This document shows, piece after piece, positions 7,595 to 16,293 of a DNA stretch of 64,000 bases. The notes beneath the pieces were generated by a model, which was not told where the DNA came from, made no database searches, and saw only the letters and a program-made list of their open reading frames with translations. Origin of the DNA: Austwickia sp. GTDB taxonomy: Bacteria > Actinomycetota > Actinomycetes > Actinomycetales > Dermatophilaceae. The stretch covers positions 1,674,001 through 1,738,000 of the forward strand of contig CP064985.1 of the NCBI GenBank assembly GCA_016699675.1, given 5' to 3'. The position numbers were made by a program, and so were the translations under genes. Numbering within the stretch: position 1 is the stretch's first letter; every line of letters starts with the position of its first letter.

Positions 7595-8434
7595 TCAGGC
7601 CTGGGCGCCCGGGGACCGCTGCGGCGCGGGCGCGTCGTCGTACGCGCTGCGCAGTTGCGCGCGCAGGACGCTCCCGTCCAGTGCGTGGGCGCGTTGGCGG
7701 AAGGCCGATCCGGCGGCCCGGCGCTTGGCCGCCTCCGGCGCGTAGCTGCCGATGCGGCGGGCGATCCCGACGTTCTGGGCGCGGGCGCCGCGCGAGCCGA
7801 TCGTGTCGAGGTCGGCGCGGGTGACCAGGGTGCGCTCGCTGAGGTAGGCGGCGAGCAGGCCGGCGTCCCACTGGACCCCCTCCGCGGGGGAGTCGAGGGG
7901 CGTGGCCTGCACGACGGGATAACTCGCCTGGTCCGAGAGGGTGGGCGACGCGGCCGGCACGGTGGCCAACGCGGCCGGCAGGGTGGCCGGCGCGGCGATC
8001 GTGCCGCCGCGGACAGCGGTGGCGGCCAGCCCGCCGGGCAGCACGGCGAAGTGCGGCCGGTCCGTGCGCGCCGCGGAGCCGGTCTGGGCTGTCGTCGTGG
8101 CGACACCGGTGATGACGGTGGGCCGTGCGGCGACGGTGACTCCAGGGGCCACGGTCGTGCCGACGTTGCGGCGTCGGTGCGAGCGTGCGGCCACCGTCGA
8201 GACGGCCAGCCAGACGAGCCCGGCGAAGGTGAGCGCGACGAGCGCGGCCGAATACCAGCCCGGGGTCACCGGAAGCAGGCAGGCCGCGTTGCCCGCGACC
8301 AGGGCGCCCGAGACGAGGAGCGCCATCTGGCGGGCCCGCAGCGAGTCTTCGGTGAGCCCCGCGAGTTGGCCACCCGCGGCCGCCGCGGCGAGCGCGCAGC
8401 ACGACAAGGTCAGCAGTACGAGGTGAATCGACAT
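7595..8434 (-). CDS. Membrane protein with Ala/Thr-rich linker, function unknown
   Basis: A 279-aa protein. Three hydrophobic segments lie in the first 90 residues (MSIHLVLLTLSCCALAAAAA; ARQMALLVSGALVAGNAACL; YSAALVALTFAGLVWLAVS). An Ala/Thr/Pro-rich linker follows, then a compact charged C-terminal domain of about 90 residues. I do not recognise the family. ATG 8434 is preceded by a strong GGGGGAGG. It is convergent with pepN, with only 39 bp between the stops. Confidence 0.6.
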   Translation of the reverse strand: MSIHLVLLTLSCCALAAAAAGGQLAGLTEDSLRARQMALLVSGALVAGNAACLLPVTPGWYSAALVALTFAGLVWLAVSTVAARSHRRRNVGTTVAPGVTVAARPTVITGVATTTAQTGSAARTDRPHFAVLPGGLAATAVRGGTIAAPATLPAALATVPAASPTLSDQASYPVVQATPLDSPAEGVQWDAGLLAAYLSERTLVTRADLDTIGSRGARAQNVGIARRIGSYAPEAAKRRAAGSAFRQRAHALDGSVLRAQLRSAYDDAPAPQRSPGAQA

Positions 8435-8615
8435 CCCCAGGTCCTCCCCCCGCCGGCCGCACCCCCGTGCTCCGACGTCGTCCCCTACACCGCCAGGACG
8501 CATCCCCATGCGTGCCGGGCGGGGAAGACCGCCAGCGTGACAGCGGCATCCCCCGCCGCTGTCAGACGGTCGTTCAACACCAGCGTACAAGGACCCCCGG
8601 GAGGCGCCAAACGCC

Positions 8616-8650
8616 TCGGCGCCCCGATGTACACAACATCGGGGCGCCGA
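8616..8650 (-). terminator. Strong hairpin terminator
   Basis: A perfect 15-bp stem (8616-8630 with 8636-8650) closes a 5-nt loop, ACACA. It lies 56 bp downstream of the YihY gene stop on the minus strand. There is no T-tract on either side, as is common for actinobacterial terminators. Confidence 0.75.
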
Positions 8651-8705
8651 AAGCTTGGCTGCACTGCGTGCGGCTCAGGGGACCTGAGCTGCGGGGATGC
8701 GCGGG

Positions 8706-9815
8706 TCAAGCGCGCTGGCTGTCGCGGGTGCTCGCGTCGCCGTCCTTGTCCCCGTCCTTCGCGGGGGGTACGACGCCGGCGGCCTCGGCCTCCAGGCGGA
8801 GCTGGCGACCCTCCTCGATCGTCTCCTCGCGCTTCTCCAGCTTCTTGTCGCTGGCCTTGGTGTCCTTGGGCGGGAGCTGCAGCGTCTCCTCGGCCTTGAT
8901 GCCGGACTGGAGCTGCCGGGCCCGTTCCAGCTCGGAATCGACCTCGGCGCCGAACAGCAGCGACAGGTTCGTGATCCAGAGCCACAGGAGGAAGACGATG
9001 ACGCCCGCCAGGGCGCCGTACGTCTTGTTGTAGCTGCCGAAGTTGCCCACGTAGAACCCGAAGGCCACGGAGGCGACGATCCAGACCGCGAGGGCGACCA
9101 GCGCGCCGATCGAGAGCCACTTGAACTTGGGCTGCTTCACGTTGGGGGTGAAGTAGTAGAGCATCGCGATGATCAGCACCACGATGGCGAGCACCACGGG
9201 CAGCTTGGCGATGTCCCAGACGCGCGCGGCGCCCTCGCCGAGGATCGCCTCAGCCAGGCCGCCGGAGACCACCAGCGCGACCATGACGAGCGCCACCATG
9301 AGCAGGATGACGGCGGTGAGGCCGAGCTGCAGCGGGCGCAGCTTCCAGATGGGACGGCCCTCGTCGATCTCGTACACCCGGTTCATGGCCCTGCCGAAGG
9401 CCCCGACGTACCCCGAGGACGACCACAGCGCGCCGAGCAGACCGAACACGAGCGCGAATCCGGCCGCCTTGGTGTTGACCATCTGCTCGATGACGGGCTT
9501 GATCTGCTCCAACGCGTCGGCCGGGGCGAACTGGCCCACCAGGTCCAGCATCGAGTTCACGGTCTTCTGACCGTCCCCGAAGATGCCGATCAGGGAGATC
9601 AGCGCGAGCAGTCCGGGAAAGAGCGCCAGCACCGAGTAGTAGGTCAGAGCCGCGGCCTGGTCCGTGCATTGGTCGTTGTTGAACTCCTGGAAGGCCTTCT
9701 TCGCCGTGTATTTCCAGGACGGTTTGCTGATGTCCGGGGGAGAGTCGACCTTCGCCGGGTCATCCGGTTCCGGCGCCGTCTGTGCCTTGTCGACGGCCGC
9801 GCCTTCGGGCTCCAT
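8706..9815 (-). CDS. YihY/virulence factor BrkB family membrane protein
   Basis: A 369-aa inner membrane protein of the YihY/BrkB family (misannotated in the past as RNase BN). The family core starts at about residue 40 (AALTYYSVLALFPGLLALIS) and has six predicted helices, with ALWSSSGYVGAFGRAMNRVY and GALAGVIVFLLWLWITN as typical motifs. A charged Lys/Glu/Asp-rich cytosolic tail of about 80 residues follows. ATG 9815 has GAGGAGCGGC just upstream. Longer readings of this frame upstream are low complexity and excluded. Role in the family is unsettled. Confidence 0.9.
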   Translation of the reverse strand: MEPEGAAVDKAQTAPEPDDPAKVDSPPDISKPSWKYTAKKAFQEFNNDQCTDQAAALTYYSVLALFPGLLALISLIGIFGDGQKTVNSMLDLVGQFAPADALEQIKPVIEQMVNTKAAGFALVFGLLGALWSSSGYVGAFGRAMNRVYEIDEGRPIWKLRPLQLGLTAVILLMVALVMVALVVSGGLAEAILGEGAARVWDIAKLPVVLAIVVLIIAMLYYFTPNVKQPKFKWLSIGALVALAVWIVASVAFGFYVGNFGSYNKTYGALAGVIVFLLWLWITNLSLLFGAEVDSELERARQLQSGIKAEETLQLPPKDTKASDKKLEKREETIEEGRQLRLEAEAAGVVPPAKDGDKDGDASTRDSQRA

Positions 9816-9830
9816 GCCGCTCCTCGATTG

Positions 9831-9850
9831 CGACGAAAGGGTATTCGTCG
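9831..9850. promoter_or_regulatory. Inverted repeat overlapping a possible -10 of the YihY gene
   Basis: CGACGAA (9831-9837) and TTCGTCG (9844-9850) form a 7-bp inverted repeat around AGGGTA. On the minus strand the centre reads TACCCT, a plausible -10, about 25 nt upstream of the start codon. A protein bound here would block the promoter. Confidence 0.4.
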
Positions 9851-10418
9851 CGACTGTACCCGCGTGTCGAGCGGACCATACGTCGTCGAGGCCGGCGGTG
9901 TGCCGGCAGGTGACGCCGACGGGCTTGCCGGGCGTGGTGTGGGAGCGGTTGAGCGGCGACCGATGCGGGCGGCAGTGGCGCGGGTCCTTCGGGGCCTGGT
10001 CACGGGGTACGGAGTCTCGGGCGTGGCGGCTGCGGTCGGCGTCGTGGTTGTGCGAGCACCGGTCGGGACGTGGCCCGCGGGTCGAGGCACGGCCCGGGCT
10101 GGTCTGCTTGTGCATGTCAGCCGCCCACACGATACGTGTCACCCCGGCGAGTTGAGCTCGCGGGCATCCTGCCCTTGTCCACGGAGGTTCCTTCCGCCGC
10201 TGGTCCGCCCCGGGTCCGTCCGGGTGTGTCCCGGGTCCATCCGGGACTGGCCCGGATCCGTCCGGGTCAGCTACCCATCGGCACGGCGGGACCCGGCCTG
10301 AGCCCGCGGCGTCGGGCCGCCTAACGGTGCTAACGCCAAGGTCAGGCGCGGCGGCGGCCAACGGCGTCGAGGGTTGCTCGGCGTCGCGTTCGGCCTGTTG
10401 AGCGGCTACGTTGGTGCC
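9851..10418. other. 568-bp intergenic region with no convincing gene
   Basis: Open frames exist on both strands but are Arg/His/Cys-rich, lack ribosome binding sites and match no family. The region contains the 21-bp tandem repeat at 10209-10266. I could not identify transposase motifs or terminal inverted repeats. Confidence 0.6.
10209..10266. repeat. Three 16-bp palindromic units with 21-bp period
   Basis: CCCGGGTCCGTCCGGG (10209-10224), CCCGGGTCCATCCGGG (10230-10245) and CCCGGATCCGTCCGGG (10251-10266) are separated by variable 5-bp spacers. The 21-bp period is two helical turns, so the units face the same side of the helix. Confidence 0.85.
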
Positions 10419-11486
10419 ATGGCTCGTCCCCATATCGCCGCGGTCGTCGAGGACGCCTGGCACGGTCAGCTCAACGGAGTCCTCGTCGGACGTGGTTGGA
10501 AGCCGCGGGTGATCGCGCACACCGGTTACGGCTCTACGGCGTTCGTGCGCGTCCTGGCCCGGATCGTGCTGTCGCGGCACAGCCTCGACGCCGCGGAGAC
10601 CCGCGCGGACGAGCACGAGGAGATCGCGTTGGAGCCGGAGCGCGAGGTGCGCGGCTGGCGCGCGTTCGTGACGGCGCAGGCCACGGGCCTCAACGTGAGT
10701 GTGGAGGTGCAGGGCCGCACGTATCGCACCACGACCGACCGGAGCGGGTACGTCGACGTCACGATCGACGACCACGACCTGCCCGCCGGCTGGCATGAGG
10801 TGTCGGTGACCCCCGAGGGCGGCCGCGCGCAACGGGTCCCCGTCGTGATCGTCGGCGACGACGTACGGTTCGGGGTGGTCAGCGACATCGACGACACGGT
10901 GATGATCACCGTGCTCCCCCGAATGTTCATCGCGGCGTGGAATACGTTCGTACGCCATGAGCAGGCGCGCCACATCGTGCCCGGCATGGCGCCGCTGTAT
11001 CGCGAGCTCCTCGCCGACCACCCCGGGGCGCCGATCTTCTATCTGTCGACCGGCGCGTGGAACACCGCGCCGACGCTGACCCGCTTCCTCAAGCGGCACG
11101 GCTATCCCCTGGGGCCGCTGCTCCTCACGGACTGGGGGCCCACGAACACCGGCTGGTTCCGGTCCGGTCAGGACCACAAGCGCGAGAATCTGCACCGGCT
11201 CGCCAAGGAGTTCCCGGACATCCAGTGGGTGCTGGTCGGGGATGACGGCCAGCACGACCCGAAGATCTACGGCGCGTTCGCGCACGACCGCCCCGATGTG
11301 GTGCGGGCGATCGCCATCCGCGAGCTCACCCCCGCCGAGCAGGTGCTCAGCCACGGTCTGCCGGTGTCCAACGAGGAGTTCGCGCCGCGGACGGTGCACG
11401 GCGAGGTGCCGGTCGTCCGGGCCGGCGACGGCTACGGAATCCTGCCGAAACTGCAGCGTCTGCTCGCGGTTCAGGCCGGCGACTGA
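10419..11486 (+). CDS. App1-family (DUF2183) phosphatidate phosphatase-like protein
   Basis: A 355-aa protein with the conserved App1 catalytic region: SDIDDTVMIT (DxDxT) near residue 155, YLSTGAWNTAPTLTRFL, DWGPTNTGWFRSG, HKRENLHRL and LVGDDGQHDP. The fungal founding member is a Mg2+-dependent phosphatidate phosphatase; bacterial substrates are untested. An N-terminal beta-rich domain (about 60-140) precedes it. ATG 10419 begins the conserved part; no clear Shine-Dalgarno is present. It is followed by a hairpin. Confidence 0.88.
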   Translation: MARPHIAAVVEDAWHGQLNGVLVGRGWKPRVIAHTGYGSTAFVRVLARIVLSRHSLDAAETRADEHEEIALEPEREVRGWRAFVTAQATGLNVSVEVQGRTYRTTTDRSGYVDVTIDDHDLPAGWHEVSVTPEGGRAQRVPVVIVGDDVRFGVVSDIDDTVMITVLPRMFIAAWNTFVRHEQARHIVPGMAPLYRELLADHPGAPIFYLSTGAWNTAPTLTRFLKRHGYPLGPLLLTDWGPTNTGWFRSGQDHKRENLHRLAKEFPDIQWVLVGDDGQHDPKIYGAFAHDRPDVVRAIAIRELTPAEQVLSHGLPVSNEEFAPRTVHGEVPVVRAGDGYGILPKLQRLLAVQAGD

Positions 11487-11492
11487 GGGCCA

Positions 11493-11509
11493 CCCGGCGT
11501 TTCGCCGGG
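11493..11509 (+). terminator. Short GC hairpin after the App1-like gene
   Basis: CCCGGCG (11493-11499) pairs with CGCCGGG (11503-11509) around a TTT loop, 7 bp after the stop codon. There is no T-tract. Confidence 0.55.
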
Positions 11510-11606
11510 GGCTCCAGGTGTCGGTCGGCGGCCGTCGGCGGGATCTGTTGAGGTCTCGCTAGGTGCCTCTCGGTTAATCGCTAGAGACGACTAGAAGGAG
11601 GTCGCG

Positions 11607-12467
11607 ATGCCCGAGCTGCCGGAGGTCCAGGCCCTCGCCGAGTTCCTCGACATGAGGCTGCCGGGCCTCGCCGTCGCGGGGGTCGAGGTCGGCTCGGTCG
11701 CGGTGTTGAAGACGTACGACCCACCCCCGCAGGCGCTGGCGGGCTCGATCGTGGAGTCGGTCACCCGGCACGGCAAGTTCCTCGACATCGACGTGGACGG
11801 GCTGCATCTGGTGTTCCACCTTGCGCGGGCGGGGTGGCTGCGCTGGTCGGACTCCCTGGCGGCCACGACGATCCGCCCCGGCAAGTCACCGATCGCGCTG
11901 CGGGTGCGGATGTCCGACGGTTCGGGCTTCGACCTCACCGAGGCGGGGACGAAGAAGGGTCTGGCGGTCTATCTGGTCGCGGACCCCGCGACGGTCCCTG
12001 GGATCGCGTCGCTGGGGCCGGATCCGCTCGGGACCGAGTTCACCCGTGAGGCGTTCGGGACGCTGCTTGCGGGGAGGAACAAGCAGATCAAGGGGCTGCT
12101 GCGGGACCAGTCCGTGATCGCCGGCATTGGCAATGCGTACTCGGACGAGATCCTGCACGTGGCGAAGATGTCGCCGTTCGCCGTGGCCGGCAAGCTCGAC
12201 GAGGCGTCGGTGGATCGGCTGTACGAGGCGTTGCGCGCCACGCTCGCCAAGGCGGTGCTGGCCGCGTCCGGCAAGCCGGCGGCCGAACTCAAGGACGCCA
12301 AACGCGGCGGGATGCGGGTGCACGGTCGGGTGGGTCAGCCTTGCCCCGAGTGCGGTGACGTGGTGCGGGAGGTGTCGTTTGCGGATTCGGCGCTGCAGTA
12401 CTGCGCCACCTGCCAGACCGGCGGCAAGCCGCTGGCGGATCGTCGGCTCTCGCGGCTGGTGAAGTAA
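11607..12467 (+). CDS. Fpg/Nei-family DNA glycosylase
   Basis: A 286-aa base-excision-repair glycosylase/AP lyase. MPELPEV provides the catalytic N-terminal proline and the following glutamate (P2, E3). The helix-two-turn-helix region LLRDQSVIAGIGNAYSDEIL and the zinc finger (CPECGD ... YCATCQTGGK) are intact. The finger's CxxC-CxxC and downstream K/R fit Fpg/Nei; whether the lesion is 8-oxoguanine or oxidised pyrimidine cannot be told. AGAAGGAGG lies 6-7 nt before ATG 11607. The rhodanese gene follows 24 bp later. Confidence 0.92.
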   Translation: MPELPEVQALAEFLDMRLPGLAVAGVEVGSVAVLKTYDPPPQALAGSIVESVTRHGKFLDIDVDGLHLVFHLARAGWLRWSDSLAATTIRPGKSPIALRVRMSDGSGFDLTEAGTKKGLAVYLVADPATVPGIASLGPDPLGTEFTREAFGTLLAGRNKQIKGLLRDQSVIAGIGNAYSDEILHVAKMSPFAVAGKLDEASVDRLYEALRATLAKAVLAASGKPAAELKDAKRGGMRVHGRVGQPCPECGDVVREVSFADSALQYCATCQTGGKPLADRRLSRLVK

Positions 12468-12491
12468 TCGCCGCGTCGGCAGGATGTGCGC

Positions 12492-12842
12492 ATGACGAAC
12501 ATCCCGGTCGAACCGCAGCCCGACGTACCCGCCGTCAACCACGACGACCTTCCCGACAACGCGCAGCTGGTTGACGTCCGGGAGCGCGACGAGTGGGACC
12601 TGGGGCACGCGCCCGACGCCATTCACGTGCCGCTCAGTCAAATTGAGTCGCGCCTGGACGAGCTGCCGACCTATCGCCCGCTGGTCATCGTCTGTCGCAG
12701 CGGCGCCCGGTCGGGCCGGGTGGTGGCCTTCCTCAATGCGTCGGGGTACGACGCCGTGAACCTCACCGGCGGGATGCTGGCCTGGAAGAACGCGAACCGC
12801 CCGCTGACCCACCTGGGCTCCGGCACGCCCGAGGTGCGCTGA
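12492..12842 (+). CDS. Single-domain rhodanese-like protein
   Basis: A 116-aa rhodanese domain with the active-site loop CRSGARSG (catalytic Cys near residue 63) and the LVDVRERDEWDLGHAPDAIH entry motif. It probably carries persulfide sulfur in the cytosol. ATG 12492 is preferred over GTG 12486 because it places CAGGA at a usable distance. It follows the glycosylase gene on the same strand and converges with the sirtuin. Confidence 0.88.
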   Translation: MTNIPVEPQPDVPAVNHDDLPDNAQLVDVRERDEWDLGHAPDAIHVPLSQIESRLDELPTYRPLVIVCRSGARSGRVVAFLNASGYDAVNLTGGMLAWKNANRPLTHLGSGTPEVR

Positions 12843-12866
12843 GAAGGATATTTGCGCCGTCGGGGG

Positions 12867-13721
12867 TTAGACGCGCAGGGCGGCGACCAAAGCGGGGAGA
12901 GCGTTTGCGGCGGTGGCTCGCCACGCGTGGTCGACGTCCGGGGTGAGGGCGGTGTCGACGGGGTTGATCTCCACCACGGGTACGCCGTGTCGCGCGGCGA
13001 CGCCCGGCAGCGCGGCGAAGGGATAGACGATGCCCGACGTGCCGACCACCAGCACCAGGTCGGTGTCGCGGCACGCATCGGTCGCCGCGGCGAACTCGCG
13101 CTCGGGGAGCGCCTCGCCGAACCACACGACGCCAGGGCGGACCGGGTGCTGGCAGCGCGGGCAGGCGGGGGGCTCACGGCGCGGCGGGGGATCGTCGGGG
13201 TCGGGCAGTTCGATGGCGTCGGTGTCGTAGGGGGCCGCACAGCGCTCGCAGCGGAAGGCGAACAGGCTGCCGTGGACGTGGGCGCGAACTTCGCTCCCGG
13301 CGCGTTCGTGCAGGTCGTCGACGTTCTGGGTGGCGATGGTGAGGCGCCGATTCGGGAGTGCGGCCCACTGGGCCAGGGCGTCGTGGCCCGCGTTGGGTCG
13401 CACGCGGCGGACGAGCGCGGCCCGCCAGGCGTACCAGGCCCAGACCAGCTCGCGGTCCCGCCGCCAGGCCTGGGGAGTGGCGAGCTGCTCGGGGTCGTAC
13501 CGGGCCCACAGTCCGGTCTGGGCGTCGCGGAAGGTGGGTACGCCGGACTCCGCCGACATCCCCGCGCCGGTGAGCACCGTGACGCTGCGGGCCGCGCGGG
13601 CCAGGTCGGCGACGCCGTCGGGAACGGGCTCGGGTACGGAGGACGAAGACGGAGACGCAGGCGCAGACGCGGACGGGGAGCGGTCGTGGCCGGCGGCTGG
13701 GGGCGGGGCTGGTGCGGTCAT
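12867..13721 (-). CDS. cobB: NAD-dependent protein deacylase, Sir2 family
   Basis: A 284-aa sirtuin. Motifs: GAGMSAESGVPTFR (NAD binding), TQNVDDLHERAG, the catalytic histidine in AHVHGS, a zinc ribbon (CERCAAPY ... CPRCQHP), RPGVVWFGE and VVGTSG. The helix WYAWR holds a Y-x-x-R pair like that of SIRT5/CobB enzymes that remove succinyl groups, so desuccinylation is likely in addition to deacetylation. A 35-residue Ser/Pro/Ala-rich N-terminal extension precedes the domain. Its start overlaps the stop of the upstream DUF4440 remnant by 4 bp. Confidence 0.92.
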   Translation of the reverse strand: MTAPAPPPAAGHDRSPSASAPASPSSSSVPEPVPDGVADLARAARSVTVLTGAGMSAESGVPTFRDAQTGLWARYDPEQLATPQAWRRDRELVWAWYAWRAALVRRVRPNAGHDALAQWAALPNRRLTIATQNVDDLHERAGSEVRAHVHGSLFAFRCERCAAPYDTDAIELPDPDDPPPRREPPACPRCQHPVRPGVVWFGEALPEREFAAATDACRDTDLVLVVGTSGIVYPFAALPGVAARHGVPVVEINPVDTALTPDVDHAWRATAANALPALVAALRV

Positions 13722-14135
13722 GGCAGCACGGTGCCCTGGTGGCGGACGAGTCGCCAGCCGTCGGGGTCGCGGCGCCTCAGCGAGGTACGGCGGGCGCGGC
13801 GCTCACCCGGCGTACCGGCCCCGCGGACCGAGTCCCACCGTAGGGCGACGATGCCCTCGGCCACGACCTGCCCGGTCAGGTCGTGAACCTGGATGTCGTG
13901 AGTCTGGATGTCGTGGACCTGGATGCTGTGGATTGCGGCGGCATCCGCGTTCTCGGTGGTGAGGAGTTGGAGGGTCGTCTCGCGGTTCCAGACTGTTCCG
14001 GATGCGCCCACCTCCTCGAAGTCGGGAGCGAGGAGCTCGGCGAGGCGCCGTGGGTCGGCGCGCGTGGCCGCGCTGAAGCTCTCGTTCGAGAGCGCTGACC
14101 TGCTCCACGTCGGGGTGGCCGCTTGCTGTGGTCAC
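13718..14135 (-). pseudogene. DUF4440 / NTF2-like protein, frameshifted
   Basis: GTG 14135 opens a frame reading TTASGHPDVEQVSALEREL, a typical DUF4440 N-terminus. Near 14072-14080 homology moves by one base to SAATRADPRRLAELLAPDFE and then EVGASGTVWNRETT, running to 13718. A 1-bp insertion explains the shift; no start codon exists in the second frame before GTG 14011, which would delete a third of the fold. Total length (about 138 codons) suits the family. Inside it is a triplicated 15-bp unit that adds IQVHD/IQTHD repeats. TAGCCT seven bases before GTG suggests a leaderless start. Confidence 0.75.
13881..13925. repeat. 15-bp in-frame tandem repeat (three units)
   Basis: Units 13881-13895, 13896-13910 and 13911-13925 share TCGTGxxxCTGGATG. 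On the minus strand they encode the repeated pentapeptide IQ[V/T]HD within the DUF4440 remnant, where relatives have a single short beta-strand. Confidence 0.8.
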
Positions 14136-14305
14136 CCCGGCAGGCTAGCGAAGACGGGTCGAGGCACGCGCCGTCCTGCTTGGGCGAACAGGCTTGATTG
14201 GGCCGTCTGGGTATGTCTGAGCGAAACTTTAGATATTGCTATATGGGGGCATCGGAGCCCTGGGTGGGCCTGCGACCGGCGTGACCTCGACCGGGGAGAC
14301 CGCGC

Positions 14306-16030
14306 TCACGTTCGGGGCGGCCCGGCGCCGCCGGAATCGCCTGCTCCACCGGGTTCACCGAGCCCGCCGGGTCTACCAGGCCCCCGGGACACGCTCGACC
14401 GTCGTGGCACGCCGGGCTCACGTGGTACGCCCGGCTCAGGTCTCCCACCGCGGTCGCTCTCGCGGATCGACTCGGGCGCGCCGTCGCGCCGACTCGGCCC
14501 GGAGCTCTTCGGCCGCGGGCCAGTACCTATCGGCCCGCGCGAGGGTCTCGCCGCCCCCTGGTCGGCCCCCCTCGAGGGCGGACGAGACCCCGTCGCGGGT
14601 TGCCGTGGGTGGCCAGCTGACGCCGCCCTACCGGGTGGTCTTCCCGAGGGCGGACTCCCTTGGGGGGAGGTCATGGCGGCGCCGTCGCCGCTGGCACTGG
14701 CCGGGCGGTCGCTCGCCCTGCCGTCCTCGGATCCGGTGGAGCTTCGTGGGTGGGACCACCGCACCACGCCGTCGGGATCCACGCGCCCGACGTACCCCTT
14801 TGCGTGCACCACCGTGTGGTGGTGCCAACAGAGCAGCGCGAGGTTGTCGAGGTCGGTGCGGCCGCCGTCGAGCCACGAGACCAGGTGGTGCGCGGCGCAC
14901 CACCCGGCCGGGCGGGTGCACCCGGGGAACGTGCAGCACCGATCCCGATGCGCGAGGGCGCGACGTTGTCCCTGGCTCGCCAGTCTCCGCTCCCGGCCGA
15001 GGTCCAGGAGTTCGCTGTCGGCGCCTAAGACCGCGGGGATGATGGCCGCCTCGCAGCAGAGGCGGCGGACCGCGCTCGCCGGAAGGGGCTGACCGCCGGC
15101 GTCGGTCCCGTACCCCAGCCCGGCGACGAGGCTGCTCAGGGTCATCGTGACGATGACTTCGGCGGCGCCGCCGCTTCTCACCTCGCCGGTGTTGAGCAGC
15201 GTCGGGTCGTTCGCGACGATGCGGCACATCTCAACGAAGGCGTCGGCGCGTCGCTGGCCGGCGGTGCGTTCGTCGCGCTCCAACACCCGGCCGTGGGCGT
15301 CCACGGCGGCGGGGAAGGGCGCAGCGAGAATGGCTATCGCGGCGTCGACCACGGAACGGTCGGCGTTGCCGAGTGCCAGCGTGCAGACGTTGCGGTCGTG
15401 CTGGTCGCGGCGCCAACCGGTCATCTCGCGGTGGTCGTGGGCGTGCCGTTGCCGGTCTTCGAACTCACCCTCGTCGCCGTAGTTGGCGATGACCGCCTCG
15501 CGAGCGGCTCGGAGCTCACCCGCGGAGGCGCCGGCACGCGCGGCAGCGACCATGGCCCCGATGGCGGTGGCGGCGACGGGAGCCGGCACCCGAGAGGCGA
15601 TGAGATCGAGGTCGGCCCGGAGGGCGGCCGCGACGGGGACGGCGATCGCCCCACTCGTGACCGCGGCGCGGTAGGCGCTCATGTCGGGATCGGTCCGAAC
15701 GGCGTAACGGGCCACCTCCGCGTACCGCTTCGCCGCGGCAGGCGACATGGGTGCGCCCGCGGCTGCAGCCATCGCTCGCACCCAGTCCGCCGGGCTTCGC
15801 CACGCCGAGCCCGCGATGAGTCCGCGGCTCTCCGCCTCGATGACCAGCGCCACCGTGAGGCCCTCGGCCAACGCTCGGAGGCGGACCACCTCGCCGAACA
15901 GGCCCGTGACCTCGGCGGAGGGTAGCGCGAACCAGCTGTCGGTGGCCCCGGTCATGCTGTTGTTCGCGGCGGCGATCGCCGTCTGGGCGGCAAGCACCGA
16001 CCCGAGCGCGGTGTGCTCCTCGATCGCCAT
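14306..16030 (-). CDS. DUF222-HNH endonuclease
   Basis: A 574-aa actinobacterial 13E12-type protein: an N-terminal DUF222 domain (about residues 40-330) and an HNH nuclease domain CTFPGCTRPAGWCAAHHL ... DNLALLCWHHHTVVH. The zinc-binding cysteines and the catalytic HH are intact. The last 140 residues are disordered, ending in collagen-like GxPRxPG units. These genes are multi-copy and often variable in actinomycetes. ATG 16030 is chosen; GTG 16054 is also possible, and neither has a strong ribosome site. Biological role is not established. Confidence 0.88.
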   Translation of the reverse strand: MAIEEHTALGSVLAAQTAIAAANNSMTGATDSWFALPSAEVTGLFGEVVRLRALAEGLTVALVIEAESRGLIAGSAWRSPADWVRAMAAAAGAPMSPAAAKRYAEVARYAVRTDPDMSAYRAAVTSGAIAVPVAAALRADLDLIASRVPAPVAATAIGAMVAAARAGASAGELRAAREAVIANYGDEGEFEDRQRHAHDHREMTGWRRDQHDRNVCTLALGNADRSVVDAAIAILAAPFPAAVDAHGRVLERDERTAGQRRADAFVEMCRIVANDPTLLNTGEVRSGGAAEVIVTMTLSSLVAGLGYGTDAGGQPLPASAVRRLCCEAAIIPAVLGADSELLDLGRERRLASQGQRRALAHRDRCCTFPGCTRPAGWCAAHHLVSWLDGGRTDLDNLALLCWHHHTVVHAKGYVGRVDPDGVVRWSHPRSSTGSEDGRASDRPASASGDGAAMTSPQGSPPSGRPPGRAASAGHPRQPATGSRPPSRGADQGAARPSRGPIGTGPRPKSSGPSRRDGAPESIRESDRGGRPEPGVPREPGVPRRSSVSRGPGRPGGLGEPGGAGDSGGAGPPRT

Positions 16031-16293
16031 GCCCCAGTCTTTCAGATCGAACACCTATCGCACAATGACTTCACACTTAATTGTGTCTCATCAGATCTCT
16101 GTCCGATAGAAATCTGCTGTCCCAGAGAGGAATCGGCGCCCGCGGCCACGGAGTGACCCTGGGCACGCTTCTAGGGCGGGGACTCGCCCAGCTGAAACGG
16201 CGCGGTGGCCACGCGCCGGCGCAGCCGAGCCCGATGATGCGGCTCTCTGCGCGCCTCTCGGCGTACCGCTAGAAAGCCGAATACTGTCCTCCC

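Noticed and set aside
9851..10418. Possible transposase remnant or small gene upstream of the App1-like gene
   Set aside because: No DDE motif, inverted ends or ribosome site could be found in any frame.
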